Positions 11,034 through 23,653 of a DNA stretch of 64,000 nt are shown in pieces. The DNA is from Paraphoma chrysanthemicola (taxonomy: Eukaryota > Ascomycota > Dothideomycetes > Pleosporales > Phaeosphaeriaceae), in NCBI GenBank assembly GCA_020744225.1, contig JAGMWG010000005.1, positions 1,116,001 to 1,180,000 of the forward strand. The letters run 5' to 3'. Every line of letters begins with the position of its first letter. Position 1 is the first letter of the stretch. The notes beneath the pieces were generated by a model, which saw nothing but the letters and a program-made list of their open reading frames with translations, was not told where the DNA came from and searched no databases. The translations under genes were made by a program, and so were the position numbers.

Positions 11034-11429
11034 TGTAGTTGTAGTTACAGGAGAAATGATGTAATGTTGTTGGCTTTGCTTTCTGCCGTGTACAGTTAAT
11101 CAAGGTTGTTCTGGGATATGGGATATGGGATTGGTCGATTGTTGGTTCTGGAAATGCGATTGCGGATTCAGTGGTTGGTTATAGTGGTTCGACTGTCCTG
11201 AACCATGGTTGATAAATACACTAATAAGTTGCTTTTGTTGCAATGTGCCTCTCATGAAAAGTCTCTTATACCTCACATTCAGATTCTCCAAAGATTGTAT
11301 TAATATTTTGCAACTGCATTGACACATCCATCAACACAACTCCTAAGCAAAGCCCCGACAAGGCGCGACTGTGACGACCATACCACGTCACACAGCACTT
11401 ATCTCACACAGCCTCTTATTTGAAACATC
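11034..11429. other. Intergenic, 396 bp
   Basis: AT-rich spacer upstream of the gene at 11430; no gene or RNA recognised. Confidence 0.6.
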
Positions 11430-12380
11430 ATGGTCTTCTTCAAGCGTACTGCATGGCCGCCAGCCACATCAGAACGAACACCTGATACACCACTTACACC
11501 AGAACCCCCACCAGCTACTCCGAAAATACCAGCACCACACCAAAATCCCGACCCAAACCAACAATCAGACCCAAAACTACGAGCCTGGTATTCTAGAGTC
11601 AGCTTCAAACGCTGCTCGCCATCGACAACTCCCATCGACAGAACTTCTCCGCACACGCAGCGCCCAGTGTACCTCCCAAATACACCACCAGCAGACCTTT
11701 CAGACACTGCACAATGTAATCTCTTGAGGCAAATCAGTCCTATACGGTCGTTGTCTGCGTCGAGTCCATCAAGCACTCCCGATAATGAGGTTCTTTCGTC
11801 CGAAGCACATCAAGCTGCTAGGAATCGGGTGAAGGCGATGCGTGCATTCCTGGGTGTACCTCGCACGGAGTCAACGTATCCCACGGTCGCCAAGCATCTT
11901 TTCAGGGGTGCGGATCTTGACATTGCGCAGCTGGTGTTTCTCCCACTCATCAACCCCAGCTTTATTCTCCCTTTCCGCACTCCAACCCAAGCGCCCATGT
12001 GTCGAATTTGCGGTCGAGCTTTTCGTGCAGATGGGCGTGTTTCCCCGGCGGAGAGGGTATGGAGGGTCCATGGTGAGAAGGGCGAGGTGCATGCGATGCA
12101 CGACGAGTGTGTTAGTAAGGGTTTGGGTGGAGATTTCAGGATCGGAGAAGGTCAAATAGGGTGTGTGAGGTGTGATGTTGTTTGGAAGTGTCTTGCCGGG
12201 AGTTCGAGGGAATGTGCGATTAGCATGGGAGCCAAATTTGAGCGTTTGAGGAAGGAGAGACGAGATGAGGAGGTTGGGATGGGATATGAGACAATCGACA
12301 CGGCTGAGGACGAGGAAGAGGATGATGAAGGTGTGGATTACGGTGGCCGTGTAGCGAAGTACTTCATGCCAAAGTCGTGA
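11430..12380 (+). CDS. Hypothetical protein with Cys/His zinc-binding module, 316 aa
   Basis: Not recognised as a known family. The first 135 residues are disordered and rich in Pro, Thr and Ser. Residues 190-250 contain a probable zinc-binding module: CRIC (Cys191, Cys194), His221/His224, Cys227, and CVRC (Cys245, Cys248). The spacing is RING- or LIM-like, but too irregular to name. The C-terminus is acidic (EDEEEDDEG) and ends VAKYFMPKS. The gene is intronless and converges on REV3, leaving only 29 bp between stop codons, so the two 3' ends probably overlap as transcripts. Confidence 0.7.
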   Translation: MVFFKRTAWPPATSERTPDTPLTPEPPPATPKIPAPHQNPDPNQQSDPKLRAWYSRVSFKRCSPSTTPIDRTSPHTQRPVYLPNTPPADLSDTAQCNLLRQISPIRSLSASSPSSTPDNEVLSSEAHQAARNRVKAMRAFLGVPRTESTYPTVAKHLFRGADLDIAQLVFLPLINPSFILPFRTPTQAPMCRICGRAFRADGRVSPAERVWRVHGEKGEVHAMHDECVSKGLGGDFRIGEGQIGCVRCDVVWKCLAGSSRECAISMGAKFERLRKERRDEEVGMGYETIDTAEDEEEDDEGVDYGGRVAKYFMPKS

Positions 12381-12409
12381 CCTAGAAGACAGATAACCAC
12401 AACAATGAG

Positions 12410-15400
12410 CTACCAGGCAAGGTCCTCTTTCCCAAATTCTTCCCTCCGACTTTCTCCCCGTTGCTCTCCCAACTGTAATTCAAGTGCTTTGTCTTCTTTC
12501 TCCTCGATCAATTCGATAACTCTCCCCACTCCATCTCTCAAACCCACCAGTTTCGACCGCTCTTTTATTCTCGTATAAAAAACTGGGCAATCTCTAGAAT
12601 CGCACTTGATCTCATCGCCCCAAGGCAGATTCGCGCAATCTCGACACACCGACTCAACATCCTTGACGCGGGTTTCGCTTGTCCAGATGCGGTATTTGAG
12701 CGCGAGAAGTGATCGTGCGGGACGCTTTAGACATTTCTGGCACAGCGGAAGTAAGGCGTACGCGTCGGCATCGGTCGGGGGCGGAGGCGGAAGTTTGGCG
12801 CGACAGACGAGGCAGGCGGAGGATTTCATATAGCTCTCGAGTGTCTTGCGAAGATTTGCTGCACCTGAGTCGTTGGGTCTGGTAGTGAGTGGGATGGAGA
12901 TGTTACGGATGCGTTGGATTTTGGGCATTTCGTCGAACCACATGCGGACGTTCGCGCCTACGAGGTTGAAGATGCGTTCGAGTGGAGGTATGAGGTTCTT
13001 GCTGATGTAGTAGTCTGCGTCAAGCTCGAGATGCTCACTTTGCAATAACATTTCGGGACTGACGCAGCGGTCGATGAGGCGGGCACCGGGAGCGCCCGTG
13101 ATGACCACGTAGGGTACGCGCTCGCCGTATTGTGGTTCTGTGCGTGGGTCGGCAAGCATGCGCTTGGTGGCGATGAGGGCGCCTGGTGGAGGAGGACCGC
13201 GATCGCTGTAGGTGCCTAGCTTGACTTCTTTGGCGAAGAGGAAGTCTTGAATAGAGATGCGACCTTGCATGATCTTCATGCACTGCTCTTGGAAGTATGA
13301 CTTGACTTGGCTGAGGTCAGCTGTTCGAAACAAGATCTTCAGTGCCTTCTCTTCAATCTTTTGCTCGGCCGGTGTGCCATCTCGCCGGACTGTTTCGATG
13401 CCCTTTGCATCGAAGTCGGGCTCTTTTTGGTTGCGATGTTCATACTTGAAGCCGACGTAGCGCTTTTTTGCTAGGAGAACACAAGGATGATAGACCTTTT
13501 CAAACTTGAGCTTAATCGGACGCGGGTTGGCCGCTGTGACAGCTGCGGCAATCTCCTCCCCAATAGTGAATGCTTGGTCGCGTGTCCGGCCCTTCAGATA
13601 AATGAAGAGCGAGTCGGTATCACCGTAGACAACTTCAGCGCCCCACTTTTCAGTCGCGTGGATCAAGGCAATAGCTTTCTCGAGCGTTTCGCGGCCAGTT
13701 TGGACAATGCTGTCTGCGATCTCAGAGCATGGCATGCGGCCAGAAAACGAGGCAGACGCATAACCATAGGTGACGTTGGCAAGAAGCTTGAGTGCTAACT
13801 GTCTATTGTTCAGCAATTGCTGCAGCATCTTGTCGTCCTTGTCCTGCTTCATCCCGCTCTTGACCATCACACGTGTTTCTAGGATCTCGCCGAGCATCTT
13901 GGCCAGTAGAGACTTGCGCATTTCTGGCTTGACATACATCATTCCGTTTGGCGCAATGTTGATGTGATCTTTAACCAGCTCCAGAAGCTGCGGTTCTCGC
14001 TTGAAGTCCATGAAGCCCATCTTGTTGCGGCCTCGCCAACTCACGATCCGTCCTAAGCAGGTGGAATAGCAGTAGTTGTATGCGATCATGACACTCGGGT
14101 ACAGCGACTGAAAGTCAAGGACTAGCAACGGGCTTGGGTAGAAGGCGCTTTGTGGCTCCATGACCAGTGGTAGGCACTCAAGTGCATTTTGCTGACCCAC
14201 TTGCTTGCGACTCGGAGAGACAAGAATGAAGTTTTCTGGCTTTGCGATTCGGAACATTGTACTCTCGACCTTGAACTGAGAACCTCGGGAAATCACCGCG
14301 AAGAAGTCGACGCCCAGGAGGCGAGCTTGCTCGCTGGTGCGAGGCACAATCTCGTTTGCATCCAGAATATCAAGATTGAGCTGCACGCGGTTGAGAAAGT
14401 GGTCAAGCACCTTGGCCAGGTCGCGAGGTTTAGAGCTCAAGTACCACCCGGTCAGGTCTGAGTACTGATAGTGCGGTATCCGTTTGTGAAGCAAGTGGAA
14501 GACGACATTCTCCATTGTGTACTGCAGCAGGTTCAGCTCCCCACGCATGGCTCTCCAGATGTTTATCATGTGGCGGCCAGTGATGCGAATGGTCGAGGTG
14601 TGCGTGAAACCCCAACGATCTGCATCTTTACCAAATCTGCCATGGGATTGCGATTTCATCCTGCTTATCTCGTCGCAGAGGTTGTACTCGTACTTCATGC
14701 GGGCGCGCTCGATCAAATAGCCCCATGAGCTGTTGTGTACTTCATATCCAGCCAGAATGTCTGGGTCGAACTGGCGAACAATGTCCACGATGCGATTAAT
14801 GAGGTCAAGTTCATCCTCTTCGTGCTCCACATCCACAGGGACTTGTTTGGCGATGCGTTCGACAATATCATCTTCTGTCGAAAGACATAGTATACCAAGT
14901 CGTGGGCGGTCAGTAGTTGCATTCTCCTCACCCTGAACGCTGTAAAAGATGCATTGGACTTCGTCCTCGGCTGGGTCCGGGACCAAAGACCCTCTAGAAT
15001 TGACATGGACCTCCAGACTCATGATGCTCATGTACTGGGTTTCGTGCTTGACGCTAGTTGTGTCCTTCTTTTGCGAGAACTTGAATCCATGCTTGTTCCT
15101 CTGGGTTGGACCTTCGATCTGCGACAGATCCTCAGGTCCTTCGCGTTTACGTGCTGGTTTGGGTATTTGTCTCGGTTTGCTGCCCTCCACAATTGTGCTT
15201 TGCTCCGCTTCGTCCTCTTCACGCCGCAGCCACATATTGACGTCTCGAAATGTGGGTGGTGGCCGCGCTATTTCCCAATGCCGAAGACTACATCGATGTG
15301 ACCGACTTCTATAACGAGCCTCTTCCTTGGATTTGTCAAGCACTATGGGTGGATGCTCCCCCATGTTAGCAGTGGAGGTACCGACCGGGTCGAACGGGGG

Positions 15401-17556
15401 CAGATAGGGCAGTGTCGTGCTCTGCAATTTGAACTCGCGGCCGGCGTATTCCCTAGCGCGATCCGGAACATCCTTCTCGTCACTATAGTAGGCATCTTGG
15501 TAGATGACAGGCGGAAGCCCGGCATGCATCATGGTGCTTTCTACCACTTCAGCTGAGGGTGGAAGGTAGCCATAGTACAAGGTCGTGTTACGGTGCTCGA
15601 AGGATGTCTCAAGCTGCCTCACTACAGCGACTGCCGCACTATGCGCTTTGGGGCTACTACTGCTCGGCAGCGTAGGCGAAGTCTTTTGGTGTGTCCATGG
15701 CGTGTTGGGACTCCGCTGTGACGATCTCGAAGCGTGGTACTTAGTCCCTGGTGTTTTAGGACCTTCCTGCGAGTTTGAGTACCCAGACTGACTTAGGCGC
15801 AGGACAGTTTCCGGCGCACTCGCGTTCTTAACAACAGGGAAGGCGAGTGTGGTTGGTCCCCCAAGTCCTTGCGCTTTTATGCTGGATTGTGAGGACTGAC
15901 CGGGTCGCGGATGCCCTTCCTCGGAGCTTTCAACAAGATTCGGGCCATCGACAGCATTGCGGAACGCTACACGCTTCACACTGTTATTTGCGGCGGCCAT
16001 AATCCGCTGCCGCTTAGTTGGTCCTCCGTCAACGAGATCGAGCGATCGCTTGCGTGACTCAGATTCATCGGAACCGTCGGGAGAGCCATCTTCGCTGGGG
16101 TCAATAAGGTCGATGCCTTCGTCAACGAGATCACCGGTAGTGTTAGTATCACCAGATGCTTGCAATAAAGACACCGTCAAGGGGTCGAGTGATTGTGGTT
16201 CGTCCGTGTCGGACTGTGCTTCTACATCGGCTTCGTCGTTGACTTGGGCGCCTACAATGCCAGCTTCGACAATTTGCTGGTTCGCATTGGCGAGTGACTC
16301 ATTCTCTGAAAGAGCTGCGTTCTTCTCTTCCTCTTCTTCATGCTCCGTCTGATCCTGCAAATTGTACGGTAGCTGCTGCGATGCAAGGTTTTCCGGGTAT
16401 AGGTCCTCAATGCTCTCAACCGCTGTCGGGAGGAGCTCTTGACCGTCAATGGGCTTCACAAAAGAATCAAATTTTACTTCGTCTCTGTTGCGTCGTTCGT
16501 CCGCTATCAGGTTTGACACGAGTTCGCGATACTCCTCTTCATGTATCCAGCCACCTTTGTCCTTATTGCGCGGATCCGCAGACATGGACACCATAACCTC
16601 GGCGGGGAACGGGCTACTCGAGGAATCCGTCAGACCCATGCGCCGCTTGCGACGGCGTGTCTCATCTCTCCAAAGACCAGCCATAGACGGGACATACTTG
16701 TCATCCGGGTTCCGGAGCATTTGACTGGACCGTTCAAGGAAGTCGTGGTGGATGGGCCTGTACTGTAGTTCATGGCGATTGAGTATATCTTGTACGCATA
16801 TGTCGACCTCCAATGTACAGTGGCTCTGACGGGGGTACTGATCCTCTTCGGCGACAAACTCGTCTGAAATGGTCTCATCGTGCCACTTGTGAGTGGTAGT
16901 GTCAATTTCATCGCTGTCAGGAATTGGGCCGCGAAATTGCACCTTGGCGCAGTCTATGTAGTCGCAGCCGTACAAATTGTAGTCGCACATCCACTGCAAG
17001 AGGTACTGTAAATGGCTTTCGTACGGCTGGAACACGCGGTTCAGAATAGCTCCTTGATGTAGTAGGTCCGCGAAACGCGTCATATGCAATGGGTTGAGCA
17101 TATACACCTTGAGGAACACCTTGTAGCCAACATTGTATCCAAAGAAGGGCACTCCCTTGACGAGTGATATGTGTCCAACGTATACAGACTTTCCGTCGTA
17201 GGCATTGCGGCGGTACGTGGCGGCAAGGGCGTGGTCGATTGAGGCTCGGAGGGCGAAAATGTATGTATTTACTGACGCCTGTTAGCAGATTTCTTCCGCC
17301 AGCATATCTCACATGACCTACCTGTATCTTTATCCAAATTGCCGGTGTATTCCAGGTAGAGATAGGGCAGCGCTCCATGGATATGCGCGCATACCTTCTG
17401 TCCCGTCTCGGTTGCGCCAAAAGCCCTGATCACGGGGACTTGAGGCGCACCCTGGCGCTGCGAGGGCCCTGCATTACGTCGCAAGACTGGGTCGAGGTCT
17501 GTCGGGGTGGCCTGGTAGTGGTCGATGCAGTTCAAGCGGAAGCGGAAAGTGTTCAT
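12410..17556 (-). CDS. REV3: DNA polymerase zeta catalytic subunit Rev3, 1698 aa
   Basis: Catalytic subunit of the error-prone family B polymerase that extends past DNA lesions, working with Rev7, Pol31/Pol32 and Rev1. Exon 1 is 17556-17322 and exon 2 is 17271-12410; the 50-bp intron (17321-17272) splits a Val codon, and the total is 1699 codons. The N-terminal part begins FRFRLNCIDHYQATPT, typical of Rev3, followed by the exonuclease-like fold. Residues about 300-650 are a long low-complexity insert. Polymerase motifs are intact: A (DFQSLYPSVM, near 1128), B (KLLANVTYGYASA, near 1240) and C (YGDTDS, near 1292). The C-terminus carries two cysteine clusters: CLVC with CQKC, then CRDC with CDSRDC, the last pair being the 4Fe-4S site that binds the accessory subunits. 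ATG 17556 was chosen because homologous N-termini start at this point. Confidence 0.97.
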
Positions 17557-17827
17557 GACGACACAATTGGGTCGACGCAGATATGAAGCTGAACCAAGTC
17601 GTGCATCTTCATCGCCAACGGCATCCAAGATAAAGTGGGGATCTGCCTACTCATGCAAGGAATCCGCATCCGCATGTTGGAGTGCACGCGCGCATTCACA
17701 AGGGACCGGCGCGTCACGGTGTCACGTGCGGCAAAAGCACGCTAATGGTTCTCCACATCTGCGTCTCGCTGCCGTCGTGCAGCACCGACATCTCGTGGAC
17801 ATCCCGCAACGGCACACACAGCCCACA
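17557..17827. promoter_or_regulatory. Divergent REV3/SLU7 promoter region, 271 bp
   Basis: The start codons of REV3 (minus) and SLU7 (plus) are 271 bp apart, so both promoters must lie here or overlap each leader. It contains TCACGTG at 17722-17728, a palindromic E-box of the kind bound by bHLH factors such as Cbf1. Binding is inferred, not shown. Confidence 0.55.
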
Positions 17828-19255
17828 ATGCCACCACAACCAAAGAAGCCGGATATCACCGCTGCGGCGAAGGAGCGAAATGAATACATCCCCTCCTTCA
17901 TCTCGAAGAAGCCGTTCTACGCCATCGACGAGACAGGCGAAGAGAATGATTACCTCGAGCATCAGCGTCTGCAGAAGCAGGAGCAGGACTCAAAATGGTA
18001 CGATCGCGGCAAGAAGATCGGCCCGGCCGCGACCAAATACCGCAAAGGCGCATGCGAGAACTGCGGGGCTATGACGCACAAGAAGAAGGACTGCCTGAGC
18101 CGGCCACGAAAAGCAGGCGCAAGATTCACAGGTAAGAATATCGAGGCGGACGAGGTCATCCAGGACGTTCAGTTGGGGTTCGATGCCAAGCGAGACCGGT
18201 GGAATGGCTATGACGCGTCAAATTTCGAGGAGGTCATCGACGAGTACAAGGCACTGGAGGAGATACGGAAGAAAGCCAAGGAAGAGCAAAAGGACGAGGA
18301 CAAGTCGGATGAGGAAGACGAGGGCGACAAGTACGATGCAGAGACGGACATGGGGCGGAAGCAGGCTACATCTACACGGAATCTGCGATTACGAGAAGAC
18401 ACGGCGAAATACCTTCTGAATCTCGACCTCGACTCGGCGAAGTACGACCCCAAAACACGATCCATGGTTGATGGCGGCGTCACGTCAGATAATGCCTCCA
18501 AGTTAGTTGCGGAGGAGGGCTTCCAACGGGCATCGGGAGATGCAGCCGAATTCGAGAAAGCACAACGCTATGCTTGGGAGACGCAAGAGCGTGGTGATAA
18601 AAACAAGCTACATTTGCAGGCCAACCCCACTTCGGGCGAGATCATGCGTAAGAAAGAGCTCAAGGAGGCAGAGGAACAAAAGGCAGCCAGGGCGAAGGCA
18701 TTGGCAGAGAAGTACGGCACGCAGCAGAAGTTCACAGACGACACGATGCGCAAAATCGCAGTCACCGAGTCGGAAAAGTATGTCGAGTACGACGAGCGGG
18801 GAAGGATCAAGGGAGCACCAAAAGTCAAGGCGAAGTCAAAGTATCCAGAGGATGTGCTACTGAACAACCACACTTCCGTCTGGGGAAGCTGGTGGTCGAA
18901 TTTCCAATGGGGATTCGCGTGCTGTCACTCAACTGTCAAGAACTCGTACTGCACGGGTGAGGCTGGCAAGGAGGCATTCGAACTCGCAGACCGTATGCGA
19001 ACGGGTGTCGATTTGGATGAGGTGCCCAAGGCCATCGCATGGCAGGAAGACGAGGCCCTGCAAGAACACGTGCCCAATGCGCCCGATCGCGCTGAGAAGG
19101 CGAAGCAAGACGCCGCATCTCGCAAGCGGACGATTGAGCAGATGACAGATGGCATCACGGAGGAGGAGATGGAGGAGTATCGCCGGAAACGAACAATGGC
19201 TGCAGACCCCATGGCTGCATACCTCTCCAAAGGCAGCAAAAGTGAGGCGGTATAA
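17828..19255 (+). CDS. SLU7: Pre-mRNA splicing factor Slu7, 475 aa, intronless
   Basis: Slu7 acts at the second catalytic step of splicing, helping 3' splice-site choice together with Prp18. The protein begins MPPQPKKPDITAAAKERNEY and shows the family signature NEYIPSFISKKPFYA (19-32). A CCHC zinc knuckle follows (Cys76, Cys79, His84, Cys89, within CENCGAMTHKKKDC), then the conserved RDRWNGYD block near 128. A long charged Lys/Glu region extends to the C-terminus, including NNHTSVWGSWW, the Slu7 central-domain hallmark. The open frame extends upstream of 17828, but only from this ATG does it resemble the family. It is the only long gene in this core without an intron. Confidence 0.96.
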   Translation: MPPQPKKPDITAAAKERNEYIPSFISKKPFYAIDETGEENDYLEHQRLQKQEQDSKWYDRGKKIGPAATKYRKGACENCGAMTHKKKDCLSRPRKAGARFTGKNIEADEVIQDVQLGFDAKRDRWNGYDASNFEEVIDEYKALEEIRKKAKEEQKDEDKSDEEDEGDKYDAETDMGRKQATSTRNLRLREDTAKYLLNLDLDSAKYDPKTRSMVDGGVTSDNASKLVAEEGFQRASGDAAEFEKAQRYAWETQERGDKNKLHLQANPTSGEIMRKKELKEAEEQKAARAKALAEKYGTQQKFTDDTMRKIAVTESEKYVEYDERGRIKGAPKVKAKSKYPEDVLLNNHTSVWGSWWSNFQWGFACCHSTVKNSYCTGEAGKEAFELADRMRTGVDLDEVPKAIAWQEDEALQEHVPNAPDRAEKAKQDAASRKRTIEQMTDGITEEEMEEYRRKRTMAADPMAAYLSKGSKSEAV

Positions 19256-19845
19256 CTGCAGCGCTCACGCTCATGCCGTCATTTTCTAGCATCACTCTGT
19301 ATACTTAGCATTGCGTGGCGTTTATACCCCGGACTGAATCCAGCATAGCATGTAAAATGACATAGAGTCCCTGACGGTAATGCGTTGTCCTGCGGCATGT
19401 TGTGTTTATCGGTGTCTGCACGTTCGTGCATGAAGGGCCCAGGCGCGGATAGGCTGCTCTATTCGCATTGCTGCATATTCCGCCCCTCCACCACGGCGGC
19501 CAGCTCACGGCGGCGGCGATTGCGCATGCGCCGCGCGTGTTGCGTTGTAGCGACAGGGATTCCTGGAGTGAAGGGAAGAGCTGGTAAGCTGAGTGGCCTA
19601 TGACGAATGCTGGAGCTCGGACGGAACCACCGCCAAGCCCAGAGGTACGACCCTGGAATAGATCACTGGACGGCCTTCCGCGCTGCCCTTCATCACCAAC
19701 ACCACACTGCTCCACACTCACTTTTGCTTGCAGGCTGCCTTCGTCTGCGCCTCCTTCGCATCCAGCTTTGCTATCGACTGAATTTCTTCAATCCCAGAGG
19801 AATTGCATCAACGCGCGGATAGCCTAGCCAGGCAGCACCATCATC
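19256..19845. other. SLU7-SLA2 intergenic, 590 bp
   Basis: SLU7 downstream and SLA2 upstream sequence. Short open frames on both strands show no family resemblance. Confidence 0.65.
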
Positions 19846-22800
19846 ATGAGTTCGAGGAACGTGGATATGGGAAAGTAGGTTATTTGGACTCTATCAGTCT
19901 GCACTCGCTTACACATTCTCCAGACAAGAGTCGGAGCTCGCCCAACACATCCGCAAGGCAACGAGCATTGAGGAAGTCTCACCGAAACGTATGTCCGCGC
20001 CTCCCGAGTATCGCGCTACGAGCTTATAACGGAACAGGGAAGCATGTACGAGCATGTATTGTCTACACGTGGGACCATAAAAACTCGCAGAGCTTTTGGT
20101 CAGGCATGAAAGTGTACGTTACATCTCGCGACACACCAGCAATCGACTCGGCGCACAGAGGCAATCTACACCTATTTGAGCTTTTTGGGAGCTGCTGAAT
20201 GCTGAGACGCACTCGCGGGGCATCTTTTGACGAGACGCGCTCCAGAGGGCCAGGCAGCAGCGTTCAGGCTCGGCAGACACACAGCAGGCGAAACCGCAGT
20301 GAGATCGGGCTGACCAATAGACAGGCAGCCAATCCTCGCCGATGAGGTCCAGACATTCAAGGCACTCATTACCGTTCACAAGGTCCTACAAGAAGGCCAC
20401 CCAATCGTGCTCAAGGAGGCCCAATCGAACACCAGCTGGCTCGAGAGCTTGTCGCGGGGCACAGCGGGCGGCGAGGGCATGCGCGGATATGCGCCGCTCA
20501 TTTCCGAGTACATTTATTATCTCATGGCTAAGCTGGCCTTCCATAGGCAGCACCCTGAGTTCAATGGTACGATGCTAGACAAGACGAAAGTGGCAGCATC
20601 TGATTAGAGCAGGAACATTCGAATACGAGGAGTACATCAGTCTCAAGTCGATCAACGATCCCAATGAGGGTTATGAGACCATCTCGGATCTCATGACATT
20701 GCAGGATCAAATCGATGCCTTCCAGAAGCTCATCTTCTCGCACTTCCGGAGCGGCGCAAACAACGAATGTCGAATCGCAGCGCTGGTACCGCTGGTTCAG
20801 GAGAGCTATGGTATCTATAAGTTTATTACCAGCATGCTGCGAGCTATGCATACAAGTAAGTTCTTTCATCCGTGCGCCTGGCGCTTCGCTGACAACAGCA
20901 GCCCTGGGCGACGACGAGGCCCTTTCTCCCCTCCGCGGCCGCTACGATGCTCAGCATTACCGACTCGTCAAGTTCTACTATGAATGCTCGAACTTGCGAT
21001 ACCTCACAAGCTTGATCACAGTGCCCAAACTGCCCCAAGAACCGCCGAATTTGCTCGCTGAGGATGAGAACGCGCCAGCTCTTCCAGCACGGCCGCGAAA
21101 CGAGAGACCCGAAGAGCCAGCTCCCGCACCACGCGCACCCTCCGTGGATCCCGAGCCCATCAACGAGTTCTGGAAGAACGACCAAAGGCGACAGCAGGAG
21201 GAGTTTGATGCAGAGCAGCGGCGGTTACAACAACAATGGGAGGATGCACAGCGCCAGCAGCAAGAGGCGCAGCTTCGAGCACAGCACGATTTCGAAGAGC
21301 AGCAGAGACAGCAGGCCGAACAGGCCCGGCTGGCGCAAGAGCAGCTTATGCGCGATCAATACCAGCAACAGACGCAGGGTCGTTTGGCTGAGCTTGAACG
21401 CGAGAACCTTAATGCGCGCAATCAATACGAGCGCGATCAGCTGATGTTGCAGCAGTACGACGCGCGCATGAAGGCGCTCGAAGGCGAACTTGCCCAGATG
21501 ACGCAGAACTACCAGCAGCAAATTGGCTCCAAGGACGACCAAGTTCGCGCTCTACAGGAACAGCTCAACACATGGAGGTCCAAGTACGAGTCGCTTGCGA
21601 AGCTGTACTCGCAACTACGACACGAGCATCTTCAGCTTCTACAGAAGTTCAAGGCAGTTCAGCTCAAGGCGAACTCCGCGCAAGAAGCCATCGACGCACG
21701 AGACAGGTTGCAGCGAGAGCTGAAGACGAAGAATCTCGAGCTGGCAGACATGATCCGGGAACGCGACCGAGCACTCATGGAGAAAGACCGTACCACTGGC
21801 GGCCACCGCGACGAACTCGAGAAGGTCAAGCGAGAGCTTCGCTCTGCACTGGACCGAGCTGACAACTCGGAACGCGGCAAGGGATCAGAGCTTTCTGCCA
21901 TGTTGTCAAGGCATAACCGCGAAATCGCCGACCTCGAGGAGGCACTGCGGAACAAGACTCGCCAACTGGACGATATGCAGATGAAATACCGTGAGGGCGA
22001 CTCTGACCTTGAGCGACAATTGCGCGATAAGGAGGAGGAGCTTGAGATTTTCCGCGCTGGCATGGACCAGACTCTGCTTGAGCTCAACGAGCTGAAGTTG
22101 AATGCTAATGCCAACGACAATGTGCTGGACGGGCACCTTGACACTTTGATCCAGGATAGCCTCCAAAAGATCAACGACATCATTGATTCGGTACTGCAGG
22201 CTGGTGTGCAACGCGTCGATGACGCGTTGTACGAGCTTGACTCTTCGATGCAAGCTGGTAACCAGAACGCAACTGGTCCGTACGTGCTATCTCAGATTGA
22301 GAAGGCTTCGACATGTACCATGGAGTTCTCGACCGCCTTCAACAATTTCGTGGCTGACGGACCGAATGCGAAGCACGGCGAGGTCATCAATGCCGTCAAT
22401 AACTTCTCTGGCGCGATCGTAGATGTCCTCGTCAACACCAAGGGTCTCACCAGGTTCGCTTCGGATGAAAACAAGGCCGATCAGCTCATCAATGGTGCGC
22501 GTGCATCTGCTACCTCAACCATCCGATTCTTCCGCAACGTGCAATCAGTACGCATGTATGATCTTGATGCTGAGCAGAAGATCAATGTTGTCATCAACAA
22601 TAGCACTGAAGTTGTCCGCAACCTGCAGAGCTTGTCTAAGCTGGCAGATGCTTTTGCTCCCAAGAGCAAACTTACCAATGCTTCTGGGGATCTTGGTGAT
22701 CTGGTCGACAATGAGTTGACCAAGGCTGCGAATGCCATTGAGGCGGCCACGGAGCGTCTTGCTAAGCTGAAGAACAAGCCCAGGGACCAGTACTCAACCT

Positions 22801-23455
22801 ACGAGCTCAAGATTCACGATTCGATCCTGGAGGCTGCCATCGCCGTCACGAACGCCATTGCACAGCTCATCAAAGCCGCTACAGCATCGCAGCAAGAAAT
22901 CGTGCGCGAAGGCCGAGGTAGCATGTCAAAGACACAATTCTACAAGAAGCACAACCGCTGGACTGAAGGTCTCATCAGCGCAGCCAAGGCTGTCGCCACT
23001 TCGACGAACATGCTCATCGAGACTGCCGATGGTGTCATTTCTGGTCGCAACTCGCCCGAGCAGCTTATTGTTGCGTCCAACGATGTAGCCGCTTCCACCG
23101 CCCAGTTGGTGGCTGCCAGTCGTGTTAAGGCCAGCTTCATGAGCAAGACACAAGATCGCTTGGAGACGGCATCCAAGACGGTCACAGCAGCTTGCAGGTC
23201 TCTTGTGCGACAAGTCCAGGAGATCATTGCACAGAAGAACCGCGATTCTGGAGACAATGTCGATTACAGCAAGTTGAGTGATCACGAGTTCAAGGTCCAG
23301 CAGATGGAACAACAAGTAAGTGATGAGCAAGTCATCGACATTCAAAACCATATTAACGAGCTCACCAGGTCGAAATTTTGCAACTCGAGAACCAGCTCAG
23401 CCAAGCGCGCGTCCGACTTGGCGAAATGCGCAAGCTCTCTTATCTGGAAGAATAA
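19846..23455 (+). CDS. SLA2: Endocytic adaptor Sla2/End4 (Hip1R family), 1052 aa, seven exons
   Basis: Links clathrin-coated endocytic sites to cortical actin. Exons are 19846-19874, 19924-19988, 20038-20113, 20325-20566, 20613-20855, 20899-23315 and 23369-23455, totalling 1053 codons in frame. An N-terminal ANTH domain (about 1-270; RKHVRACIVYTWDHK, VHKVLQEGHP) binds PI(4,5)P2. A short Pro/Ala-rich linker follows, then a Gln/Glu/Arg-rich coiled coil (about 310-620). The C-terminal I/LWEQ (THATCH) actin-binding module begins near 855. Intron 3 is unusually long (211 bp) beside 43-53 bp for the others. The last exon encodes 28 residues ending KLSYLEE. SLA2 often flanks the mating-type locus in ascomycetes, but no HMG or alpha-box gene is visible here. 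Confidence 0.96.
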
Positions 23456-23653
23456 GCATAGCCAGCACATGCATAGTCCAATCAATTGCGCGTTTCTCGT
23501 AGATAGTCTTGTCTGGTTTTCGTTGATACACCGCGTCGAGCAACTACTCGCACGCTCGCACTCTGCCTCCAGTATGTATCAAAAGGGCGGATTACTTCAC
23601 TATCAATATCATTCATGTCTTGCATCCCCCAGCGCCCATCGTTGCGTCTCGCT